Positions 1 through 6,239 of a stretch of 9,816 nucleotides of DNA are shown piece after piece. The position numbers were made by a program, and so were the translations under genes. Under the pieces are notes generated by a model that was given only the letters and a program-made list of their open reading frames with translations, was not told the origin of the DNA and made no database searches. The first letter of the stretch is position 1, and the number at the start of each line of letters is the position of its first letter. The DNA comes from an uncultured Eubacteriales bacterium. GTDB lineage: Bacteria > Bacillota > Clostridia > Christensenellales > Borkfalkiaceae. The stretch spans positions 1 to 9,816 of the forward strand of contig CACXHH010000116.1 of assembly GCA_902767455.1 (NCBI GenBank), in the 5' to 3' direction.

Positions 1-981
1 GAAGACGAAGAAACGGTTATATTCGACAGGCTCGTTTCAGCCGCGAAGTTGAGAGAAAGCCTTGATCTCGGCAGCTCGTACAGGGTGGTTTTCGCCGAAG
101 CGGATATGCTCCCCGGGCTTATCGTGGATAAATTCGGCGACAGCCTTTCGGTTCAGTTATTAACTCTCGGCATGGACCTGAAAAAGTCGTTTATCGTAGA
201 TAGCCTTGTGAAGATTTTCTCGCCGAAAACGATAATCGAACGAAGCGACAGCCCCGTACGCGAAAAAGAAGGGCTGAAGCAGACGAAGGGCGTTTTGTAC
301 GGCAAAGAAGACGCCCGCGCCGTCATCGAAGAAAACGGGATAAAAGTAAACGTCGACCTTTTGAACGGTCAGAAAACGGGATATTTTCTCGACCAGAAGC
401 TCAATCGCTTTGCCGTGCGCAGATACGTTAAAGGAAAAACCGTTCTCGACTGTTTTTCCAACGTCGGCGGGTTTGCATTGAACTGCGCCGCAGGCGGCGC
501 AAGCGACGTTACGGCGCTCGATATCTCGCCGCTCGCCGTTTCAGAAATAGAAGAAAACGCGAAGCTCAACGGGTTTAATAACGTAGCGGCTGTTTGCTGC
601 GACGTATTTGAAAAACTCCGCGAATACAAAGCCGAAAAACGGCGTTTTGACGTAATAATACTCGATCCGCCTGCGTTTGCGAAGTCGAGCGACGCGGCAA
701 AACAGGCGCTTAAAGGTTACAAGGATATAAACGTTCTCGCGATGAAGCTTTTAAACGACGGAGGAATACTCGTATCATCGTCCTGTTCGCACTTCGTAAC
801 GCAGACGATGTTTACTTCGATGCTTGCCGAATGCGCCGCCGAAACGGATAAAGCGGTAAGAGTTCTCGAAGAAAAAATGCAATGCGTAGACCACCCGTAT
901 CTTTTATCGGCAAAAGAAACGGCGTATCTCAAATTTTACGTTTTGCAGGTAAATTCCCTTACCGCGAAAAGAAAAATCTGA
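1..981 (+). CDS. rlmI: RlmI-type 23S rRNA cytosine-C5 methyltransferase (5' end outside window)
   Basis: This is a SAM-dependent methyltransferase of the RlmI/YccW family, which makes 5-methylcytosine in 23S rRNA. The reading frame is open to the first base of the window, so the N-terminal part (the PUA RNA-binding domain in this family) lies outside. A TTG at 49 is internal, because the preceding 16 codons still read as family-like sequence. In the 326 visible residues the family signature NGQKTGYFLDQ is at about 122-132. The SAM-binding motif I (LDCFSNVGGFAL) starts at about 149, and an acidic motif ALDIS lies downstream of it. DPPAF is at 222-226, and SSCSH holds the likely catalytic Cys at about 262. 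Family proteins are usually near 390 residues, so about 65-70 are missing. The family is clear; the exact target base is inferred from RlmI. Confidence 0.9.
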   Translation, partial: EDEETVIFDRLVSAAKLRESLDLGSSYRVVFAEADMLPGLIVDKFGDSLSVQLLTLGMDLKKSFIVDSLVKIFSPKTIIERSDSPVREKEGLKQTKGVLYGKEDARAVIEENGIKVNVDLLNGQKTGYFLDQKLNRFAVRRYVKGKTVLDCFSNVGGFALNCAAGGASDVTALDISPLAVSEIEENAKLNGFNNVAAVCCDVFEKLREYKAEKRRFDVIILDPPAFAKSSDAAKQALKGYKDINVLAMKLLNDGGILVSSSCSHFVTQTMFTSMLAECAAETDKAVRVLEEKMQCVDHPYLLSAKETAYLKFYVLQVNSLTAKRKI

Positions 982-1044
982 TTTGCGGCTTTAAACCGTT
1001 TGGTCAAAGGAATAAAATTAAATACCTTTACGACCGAATAACGC

Positions 1045-1073
1045 TTGATTTTTAGTCGAAGATATAATATAAT
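1045..1073 (+). promoter_or_regulatory. Sigma-A promoter for ktrBA
   Basis: A -35 element TTGATT (1045-1050) lies exactly 17 bp from a -10 element TATAAT (1068-1073). Transcription would start near 1080. An overlapping second TATAAT at 1063-1068 has no -35 at a usable distance. The promoter separates ktrBA from the methyltransferase gene upstream, although I see no clear terminator in the gap. Confidence 0.75.
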
Positions 1074-1097
1074 AAGAAAGCTTTAAGCAAAAAGCCG

Positions 1098-2465
1098 ATG
1101 ATCGGCGATCGGATATTTATGAACAAAAAAGGCAAAATCAAAGGCAAACGTAATTATACGACGATAATTCTCGTAAGCTTCCTGCTCGTCATTTTAGTCG
1201 GCGCAGGGCTTTTGTGTTTGCCTTTTGCGACTGCCGAAGGTTTTACCACGAGTTTTCACACGGCGCTTTTTACCGCAACGAGCGCAACTTGCGTTACGGG
1301 GCTTATCGTTGTTGACACTGCCACGCACTGGACGGTTTTCGGAAAGATAGTGATAATCCTTCTCATCCAGATCGGCGGGCTCGGAATAATGACCATCATT
1401 TCGCTGATAGCCATATTCCTTGCGAAGAACTCTTCGTTAAGTTCGAGAACGCTCGCCATGCAAGCCGCGGGCGCGGTTTCTTATCAGGAAGTTAAGAGAA
1501 CGCTCAAAACTATTTTCATAGGAACGGGCTCGTTCGAGTTCTTGGGCGCGTGCGTGCTTTCGATAAGGTTTATCCCCCGTTTCGGAGTGCTTAAAGGCGT
1601 CGCCTATTCGTTTTTCCACAGCGTTTCCGCGTTCTGTAACGCCGGGTTCGATATATTCGGAACGGAAAACGGAGCTTCGCTCACGCAGTTTTCAAATGAC
1701 CCGCTCGTGCTTATCACGATAGCGCTTCTCATAATCTTCGGCGGGATAGGCTTTATCGTCTGGGGTGACACGGCAAGGCACGGCGTACACGTAAAGAGAT
1801 ATTCCTTCCACTCGAAAATCGCCCTGACGACGACCTTCGTCCTGCTTGTTTTCGGCACAGCGTCGCTTCTCGTGACGGAAATGAACACGTCTTTTTCAGA
1901 TATGGACTGGGGAGAAAAGATACTGAACGCATTTTTCCAGTCGACCACTTTGCGAACGGCTGGTTTTGCCGCGGTCGATCAGGCAAGTCTTTCTTCCGCG
2001 GGAACGGTCATTTCTTACTTCCTTATGTTTATCGGCGGAACGGCAGGCTCGACCGCCGGCGGGCTTAAAACGACGACTTTCGCCGTTTTAGTCCTTACGG
2101 TAGTCACCATTTTGCGCAGAAGAAACGAAATAGTCGTCTTTAAACGCAAGATCTCAGAAAAATCGATAAAGAGCGCCTGTTCGATAGCTTTCGTGTATCT
2201 TGCGGCGATAATCGCTTCAACCGTCCTTATCTGCGCCGTCGACCGTATGTCCGCGACCGACGTAGCCTTTGAAACGGTGTCGGCGATAGGTACCGTAGGG
2301 CTTACGAAAGGCATTACGCCGCAGCTCGGGCTCGTTTCCGAATACGTAATAATCGTACTTATGTTCGCAGGAAGGCTCGGCGGAATGTCGTTCATGCTCG
2401 CCTTCTCGACGGCAAAATCAAAACAAGTGACGGAAAGACCGTCGGAAAACGTTATTATCGGCTGA
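1098..2465 (+). CDS. ktrB: KtrB/TrkH-family potassium uptake channel subunit
   Basis: This is the membrane pore subunit of a Ktr-type K+ (possibly Na+-coupled) uptake system of the TrkH/KtrB family. The length of 455 residues fits KtrB. All four pore-loop filter regions are visible, each with its conserved Gly: ATCVTGL (Gly68), AFCNAGF (Gly183), LRTAGF (Gly289) and AIGTVGL (Gly401). The gating-loop signature GGTAGSTAGGLKT lies at about 313-325. A conserved Arg in the last membrane segment (FAGRLGGM, about 423-430) is present, with GGM where many KtrB proteins have GPL. The start is uncertain: ATG 1098 has no good RBS and would leave only about an 18-nt leader from the predicted promoter, so ATG 1119 (MNKKGK) is a reasonable alternative. 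ktrA follows after 44 nt, forming one operon. Confidence 0.93.
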   Translation: MIGDRIFMNKKGKIKGKRNYTTIILVSFLLVILVGAGLLCLPFATAEGFTTSFHTALFTATSATCVTGLIVVDTATHWTVFGKIVIILLIQIGGLGIMTIISLIAIFLAKNSSLSSRTLAMQAAGAVSYQEVKRTLKTIFIGTGSFEFLGACVLSIRFIPRFGVLKGVAYSFFHSVSAFCNAGFDIFGTENGASLTQFSNDPLVLITIALLIIFGGIGFIVWGDTARHGVHVKRYSFHSKIALTTTFVLLVFGTASLLVTEMNTSFSDMDWGEKILNAFFQSTTLRTAGFAAVDQASLSSAGTVISYFLMFIGGTAGSTAGGLKTTTFAVLVLTVVTILRRRNEIVVFKRKISEKSIKSACSIAFVYLAAIIASTVLICAVDRMSATDVAFETVSAIGTVGLTKGITPQLGLVSEYVIIVLMFAGRLGGMSFMLAFSTAKSKQVTERPSENVIIG

Positions 2466-2509
2466 ATAATTTCACCGTTTAAACCATAAATCAAGGAGAA
2501 TATAAGATA

Positions 2510-3160
2510 ATGAAATCAATTCTCGTAATCGGTATGGGCAGGCTCGGCAGGAACCTTGCCGCTGAACTTTTGAAACTCGGCAACGAAGTTATGGTCGTCG
2601 ACCACGACGAAGACCTTATGGAGAGTTTATCTTCGACTTTTCCCGACTGCCATATCGGCAACTGTACGAACGAAAACGTTTTGAAATCTCTCGACGTAAA
2701 GAGCTTCGACGTTTGCTTCGTGACTATCGGCGATAATTTCGAGGCTTCGCTTATCATCACCATTTTACTTAAAAAACTCGGAGCGAAAAAGATCGTTGCT
2801 AAAGCAAGTCAGGATATTCAGGCGAGTATCTTAACGACTATCGGCGCGGACGAAGTTATTTACCCCGAACTCGACATGGCGCAAAGCCTTGCCGTAAAAT
2901 ACAGCGCGTCAAACGTTTTCGACTATCTCGAACTTTCCGACGAATACGGCATTTTCGAGATACCCGTTTTACCTTACTGGGTAGGTCAGAGCATTATCAA
3001 GATAGACGTTCGCAAAAAGTACAAGCTTAACATTATCGCCGTAAAAAACGGCGAAAATCTGTCCGTGTCCCCTTCCGCCGATTACTCCTTCAAGGAAAGC
3101 GATCATATCGTCGTCGTCGGAAAACCGAAGGACGTTTTAAAAATCACCGAAAGAATGTAA
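2510..3160 (+). CDS. ktrA: KtrA/TrkA-type RCK regulatory subunit of the K+ channel
   Basis: This is a cytoplasmic RCK protein that forms the octameric ring gating KtrB in response to nucleotides (ATP/ADP, NAD(H), and c-di-AMP in many Firmicutes). Residues 1-130 form the Rossmann RCK_N domain: glycine motif G8-M-G10-R-L-G13, and acidic Asp31 at the end of the second strand (VMVVDHDED), which contacts the nucleotide ribose. Residues from about 135 to 216 form RCK_C (TrkA_C), the usual c-di-AMP/ion-sensing domain. At 216 residues this is the single-RCK KtrA form rather than the doubled TrkA of enterobacteria. The start is supported by an AAGGAG SD at 2493-2498. It lies 44 nt behind ktrB and ends just before a strong terminator. 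Confidence 0.95.
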   Translation: MKSILVIGMGRLGRNLAAELLKLGNEVMVVDHDEDLMESLSSTFPDCHIGNCTNENVLKSLDVKSFDVCFVTIGDNFEASLIITILLKKLGAKKIVAKASQDIQASILTTIGADEVIYPELDMAQSLAVKYSASNVFDYLELSDEYGIFEIPVLPYWVGQSIIKIDVRKKYKLNIIAVKNGENLSVSPSADYSFKESDHIVVVGKPKDVLKITERM

Positions 3161-3176
3161 AAATTCGTATAGCAAA

Positions 3177-3215
3177 AGGGCAGTCGCTTTTACGGCGACT
3201 GCCCTAATTTTTTTT
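3177..3215. terminator. Bidirectional intrinsic terminator between ktrA and the ECF S gene
   Basis: A perfect 11-bp stem (3177-3187 with 3195-3205, AGGGCAGTCGC/GCGACTGCCCT) encloses a 7-nt loop. On the + strand it is followed by T8 (3208-3215), ending ktrBA. On the - strand the same hairpin lies directly after the S-component stop codon (TGA at 3218-3220) and is followed by TTTT (3174-3177), so it can also end the convergent B12 operon. Confidence 0.92.
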
Positions 3216-3217
3216 GT

Positions 3218-3799
3218 TCACGGCTCTTTCGTCATCGGCTCGTTCGGCGGAAAAACCTTGTCGTTTATCGCAAACAACAGTTTTGCGAGCGGGTGAAAAA
3301 CTGTCGAAAACAGCACGAGATTACACACCGTTTGCACTATAAAGAATACTATGCCGCGCGCGTAGATCGTTCCGAAATAGATAAAAAACTTATCGAACGA
3401 CGAATAAACACACGCGTAAACGGCGTCGACGAAGGTCGAAAACACGCCGAAAAGTACGGTTATCACGACCGCGCATACCACGGGAAGGACGTAATCGATA
3501 GCTTTTGGCGGTTTACGCCTTAATTTTCCGAGCAACGCAAACAACGCGACGACGGCGTTCCAGTGCACGAAGTACACCAAAACCCACGTATGAACGCCCC
3601 ATGCAAAAGTTTCTTCTATGCAAAAGATAGTTGCCGGGATAATCGCGATAAACCCGAAAACGTAGCCGAAAAGCCCGCAAAACAGCGTTACGACTTCGAC
3701 GTTGGGAATAACTACGAGCGACCATTTGCCCGCTATTATTAAAGCCGCCATAATGCCGAGCGCGGCTATTTTTTTAGCCGAATCGAGCTTGCGTTTCAT
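3218..3799 (-). CDS. ECF transporter S component, probable cobalamin specificity
   Basis: This is a small integral membrane protein (193 residues, about six hydrophobic segments) with the look of an energy-coupling-factor substrate-binding S component. The start KKIAALGIMAALIIAGK is a typical S-component first helix rich in small residues. It is followed by the IPNVEVVTLF loop/helix-2 motif seen in many Firmicute ECF S proteins. No sequence signature fixes the substrate. Cobalamin is inferred from context: the gene lies 4 nt behind a transcobalamin-like DUF4430 lipoprotein, under a cobalamin riboswitch. It has no strong SD of its own (CGGAAG about 13 nt upstream), so translational coupling to the upstream gene is likely. 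The ECF ATPases and T component are not in this window and would have to be supplied from elsewhere. It may match the CblT/CbrT group; other vitamins are possible. Confidence 0.8.
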   Translation of the reverse strand: MKRKLDSAKKIAALGIMAALIIAGKWSLVVIPNVEVVTLFCGLFGYVFGFIAIIPATIFCIEETFAWGVHTWVLVYFVHWNAVVALFALLGKLRRKPPKAIDYVLPVVCAVVITVLFGVFSTFVDAVYACVYSSFDKFFIYFGTIYARGIVFFIVQTVCNLVLFSTVFHPLAKLLFAINDKVFPPNEPMTKEP

Positions 3800-3803
3800 T
3801 TAA

Positions 3804-4286
3804 TCAATAACTTCCGAGCGTTAACAGCATGGCGTTGCCCGCCGAAACGGTCATTGAGCTTGCGCCGACTCCCGCTGCGGTAAAGGTCACGGCTCCGATA
3901 GATACCTTAGTATCGTAGGGCGGAAGCGAAAAATCGGCTTCGTAAGTGGTATAAATGAGCACGAATTCGTTTGCCGCCGAAGGACGGACGTTGCCGACCG
4001 CGGTGATAAACGCGCCGTATTCGCTGTCGCTGTACTCAAAGGTCAGTTCGTATTCAGCCTGAAGGTATTTGAGAACGGAGAAAGCGCCTTCCGTGACTTC
4101 GACTTCGTTCAGATCTACCGTGTAGATATTCACGGCGTCGCCGTTGTTGGTCGTGGGAGCGACGTAAACGTAAAAATACGCTTGCGTTTCGGTTTCGGGC
4201 GCGCTCGTTTTGGATTTACCGAGTTTGCAGGAACAAAGAGTCAGGCAGACTAACGCCGCCATGACGAATGCGATAAGTTTTTTCAT
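3804..4286 (-). CDS. DUF4430 (transcobalamin C-terminal-like) lipoprotein
   Basis: This is an exported surface lipoprotein of 160 residues. The signal peptide (MKKLIAFVMAALVCLTLCSC) ends in a lipobox with the lipidated Cys at residue 20, after a hydrophobic stretch. After a Ser/Thr/Lys-rich linker, residues about 36-160 fit the DUF4430 domain. This domain is related to the beta domain of transcobalamin and intrinsic factor, which covers the cobalamin ligand. Family-like stretches are GAFSVLKYL (68-76), YSDSEYGAFITAVGNV (85-100) and the following YTTYE. The likely role is capture of extracellular cobalamin or a related corrinoid and handover to the S component encoded 4 nt downstream. It starts with ATG at 4286 behind a strong SD (AAGGAGA, 4294-4300). 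The leader contains a cobalamin riboswitch. Ligand binding is inferred from family and context. Confidence 0.85.
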   Translation of the reverse strand: MKKLIAFVMAALVCLTLCSCKLGKSKTSAPETETQAYFYVYVAPTTNNGDAVNIYTVDLNEVEVTEGAFSVLKYLQAEYELTFEYSDSEYGAFITAVGNVRPSAANEFVLIYTTYEADFSLPPYDTKVSIGAVTFTAAGVGASSMTVSAGNAMLLTLGSY

Positions 4287-4293
4287 AGTGATA

Positions 4294-4324
4294 TCTCCTT
4301 AAAATCGTTTTTCGGCAAAGGAGA
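4294..4324 (-). promoter_or_regulatory. Anti-SD/SD hairpin of the riboswitch expression platform
   Basis: On the - strand transcript the Shine-Dalgarno AAGGAGA (4300-4294) is perfectly complementary over 7 nt to UCUCCUU (4324-4318), with a 17-nt loop. After one mismatch two more A-U pairs extend the stem. Closing this hairpin would hide the only SD of the DUF4430 gene. The anti-SD overlaps by four bases the CCUUUGCC element (4321-4314) that can pair with the L13 loop upstream. Confidence 0.72.
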
Positions 4325-4391
4325 AATACGCTTTCGCCGCGCTTATCTTCACGACGATAGCGAGCGCCGATGTCTTACGGCACTGAAAACG

Positions 4392-4417
4392 CCCGACCGC
4401 CTTTGCCCGCAGCCGAG
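4392..4417 (-). promoter_or_regulatory. L13-type hairpin of the cobalamin riboswitch
   Basis: On the - strand transcript a 9-bp stem including G-U pairs (CUCGGCUGC at 4417-4409 with GCGGUCGGG at 4400-4392) presents an 8-nt loop GGGCAAAG (4408-4401). Loop bases GGCAA (4407-4403) are complementary to UUGCC (4461-4457) in the presumed L5 loop of the aptamer. This is the place and type of the L5-L13 kissing interaction known for cobalamin riboswitches. Confidence 0.72.
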
Positions 4418-4429
4418 TTCATATATAAA

Positions 4430-4513
4430 CACGCCGATAGGCATTCCGACTGTAACGGCAATGGCTGTTGTGTCCTGATTTCAAGGAACTTTCCCTACTT
4501 AGTATGCGGCGTG
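4430..4513 (-). ncRNA. Class II (short) cobalamin riboswitch aptamer
   Basis: Read on the - strand, the element is closed by a perfect 7-bp P1 (CACGCCG 4513-4507 with CGGCGUG 4436-4430). P2 stacks on it (GCAU 4506-4503 with AUGC 4444-4441). Inside are the conserved GGGAA start (from 4495) and a P4 hairpin UCCU/AGGA with the characteristic UGAAAU-type loop. A short P5 (AAC/GUU) has a loop containing UUGCC. The B12-box-like segment AGUCGGAAUGCCUAUC runs from 4451 to 4436. There is no P8-P12 extension, so the core is only about 84 nt. From memory it resembles the env8-type aptamers that prefer hydroxo/methylcobalamin over adenosylcobalamin. It lies about 145 nt upstream of the DUF4430 start. Confidence 0.87.
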
Positions 4514-4565
4514 ATATTTTATTGTGTTATCGTTTACAAACGGTATTATTGCTCGATACACGAAT

Positions 4566-4594
4566 ATTATAATACAAAACTTAAAGAATTTCAA
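4566..4594 (-). promoter_or_regulatory. Sigma-A promoter of the riboswitch-controlled B12 operon
   Basis: On the - strand TTGAAA (4594-4589) lies 17 bp from a perfect TATAAT (4571-4566). Transcription would start near 4559, about 45 nt before the riboswitch P1 stem, giving a leader of about 270 nt. The promoter sits just downstream of the nnr stop codon (4626-4628). I see no convincing terminator between nnr and the leader, so some read-through from nnr is possible. Confidence 0.82.
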
Positions 4595-4625
4595 TCTTTT
4601 AACGGGCGTTTGCGTGGTTTGACAA

Positions 4626-6125
4626 CTATTTTTCGGCAAGTTCGGTGATGGCTCTCCCTACTTGCCCCGCCGTTATCGAAGAAGTAAGCGAAATATCGCA
4701 AACGTTTTTTGAAGCAATTTCAGCGGCGTAACCGGCGATAAAAGCGGCGCACGCGCCCGTAAACGCCGACAACTCGTTATAGCCGAGAAGTCCCGCGATA
4801 ACGCCTGAAAGCACGTCGCCGCTGCCCGCGGTCGCCATGCCCGCAACACCCCTGTCGGAAATAAAAACGTCGTTTCCGTCGGTAACGACGGTCGCCGTTC
4901 CCTTTAACAAGACGACAACGGAGTGTTCTTTCGCGAAGGCTTTGGCGTAACCGATAGGATCGAAAATAACGTCTTCGGATTTCGCGCCGCTCAAACGGCA
5001 GAATTCGCCTACGTGCGGAGTTAAGATAACGCTTTTCGTCGTTCTCTCGTCAAGTAAAGACGGGTTTTCAGAAAGACAGTTCAGCCCGTCGGCGTCGATA
5101 CAAAGTTTAAAGCTTTTATTTTTTAATATATATTCAAGGATTTTGAACGTTTCGTCAGTTGCGCATAAGCCCATACCAAAAGACAGAGCCGTGAGTTTGT
5201 CGAGCGCGAGATCGATATTCTCCCTATCAAAAACAACGGTTTTATCGTTAGATTCGCACGGAAAATAAGTGCTCTCGAGAAGATACGGCGCAACTAAGGA
5301 AGATATACATTTCGGAGTAATAAGTCGGGTTATCCCCGCGCCTGACGAGATGGCGCAAGCCGAGATATTCGCGAGCTTAGCCGCTCCGCCGTAGTAGACA
5401 GAGCCGCCGAACACGCCGACCGTACCGAAGTCGTTTTTATGAGAAAAATGTTTTCTCTTCGGCAAAACGGAAGAAATATCGGTTTTTTCGAGCAAATACG
5501 CGACAGATACGTCAAGCGCAAAATTTATATCGACGAGATCTAACTTTCCGACGTGATCTTTCGCGGTGTTTAAAACGTGCCCCGTTTTAAGACAGCCCAC
5601 GGCGAGCGTTTCATCGGCTTGCACCGCCGTTACGCTCATACCGCTGTCGCCGTTAAGACCGCTCGGGATATCGACCGAAAGGACGTACGCACCGACCTTT
5701 TTGCTTTCGTTTATAATATTTATCGCTTTTAAAGCTTCGCCCGACGCTTCTCCTTTGAAACCGATACCGAAGATACAGTCTACGACGAGAGAATTATCGG
5801 CTTTCGCTTCATCTAACCCGACGATCATGCCGCCGTCGCCCACAAACTTTTCATAAAAGTAGCGTGAGGCGTCCGTTTGCGGCTCAAAAACTTTTACGAC
5901 GACGACCGACCTGCCGTTTTTTAGTAGTTTATCGGCAAGCGAAAGCCCGTCGGCGCCGTTGTTGCCTTTGCCGACAAAGACGATTATTTTGTCAAAAGGC
6001 TTTTCAATTACGCGTTTGAAAAGTTTTTCGCCGACGCGTTCAACGAGAGAAACTTCCGTTTCGCCGTTTTTTAGTAGCGCCTGCTCGAACTCGCGAGTGC
6101 GTTTTACGGAAAAAAGTTTTTTCAT
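4626..6125 (-). CDS. nnr: Bifunctional NAD(P)H-hydrate epimerase / ADP-dependent dehydratase
   Basis: This metabolite-repair enzyme converts damaged NADHX/NADPHX back to NAD(P)H. The N-terminal YjeF_N epimerase (residues about 1-215) interconverts R and S forms. Visible motifs are GKGNNGADG (52-60; the more usual form is GNNGGDG), VVDCIFGIGFKGE (114-126) with Asp116, and VDIPSGLNGDSG (151-162). The C-terminal ribokinase-like dehydratase (about 225-499) uses ADP. Its motifs are GVFGGS (237-242), LTPHVGEF (368-375), LLKGTATVVTDG (406-417) and GSGDVLSG (434-441) with the catalytic Asp of GxGD. At 499 residues both domains are complete. The start ATG at 6125 has a weak SD (AUAGGUU). It is divergent from the ferritin-like gene across a 114-nt gap. 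Confidence 0.95.
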   Translation of the reverse strand: MKKLFSVKRTREFEQALLKNGETEVSLVERVGEKLFKRVIEKPFDKIIVFVGKGNNGADGLSLADKLLKNGRSVVVVKVFEPQTDASRYFYEKFVGDGGMIVGLDEAKADNSLVVDCIFGIGFKGEASGEALKAINIINESKKVGAYVLSVDIPSGLNGDSGMSVTAVQADETLAVGCLKTGHVLNTAKDHVGKLDLVDINFALDVSVAYLLEKTDISSVLPKRKHFSHKNDFGTVGVFGGSVYYGGAAKLANISACAISSGAGITRLITPKCISSLVAPYLLESTYFPCESNDKTVVFDRENIDLALDKLTALSFGMGLCATDETFKILEYILKNKSFKLCIDADGLNCLSENPSLLDERTTKSVILTPHVGEFCRLSGAKSEDVIFDPIGYAKAFAKEHSVVVLLKGTATVVTDGNDVFISDRGVAGMATAGSGDVLSGVIAGLLGYNELSAFTGACAAFIAGYAAEIASKNVCDISLTSSITAGQVGRAITELAEK

Positions 6126-6162
6126 ATCTGAACCTATTTAATGAATTTTTTAAGTAAAAATG

Positions 6163-6181
6163 CTTGATTTTCAAAATCAAG
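6163..6181. promoter_or_regulatory. Perfect 9-bp dyad between nnr and the ferritin-like gene, possible operator
   Basis: CTTGATTTT and AAAATCAAG form a perfect inverted repeat around a single central C. It lies in the 114-nt divergent gap and directly abuts a TATAAA (6182-6187) that could be the -10 of the ferritin-like gene. No -35 is found at 16-18 bp upstream of that -10. A dimeric regulator binding here is possible. With a one-base centre it would need unpaired stem bases to fold as RNA, and it has no T tract for a terminator. Confidence 0.4.
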
Positions 6182-6239
6182 TATAAAACGGCCGAACAAC
6201 GGGAAAACAATTAACGACTTTTTTTTAAAGGAGAAAACT

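Noticed and set aside
1012..1033. AAAGG...CCTTT hairpin between the methyltransferase gene and ktrB as a terminator
   Set aside because: It has only 5 bp, mostly A-T, and no following T tract.
2015..2494. 159-codon - strand frame opposite ktrB
   Set aside because: It lies within the conserved ktrB coding region; it has no RBS and no recognisable protein.
4531..4542. Short inverted repeat CGTTTGTAAACG in the B12 operon leader
   Set aside because: The 5-bp arms with a 2-nt centre are too small for a stable RNA hairpin. It is a possible operator near the transcription start, but nothing else supports it.
4370..4648. Open reading frame of 92 codons on the + strand
   Set aside because: It is antisense to the riboswitch leader and overlaps the nnr end. 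It has no SD, and its codons do not resemble any family. The structured RNA on the other strand explains the sequence.
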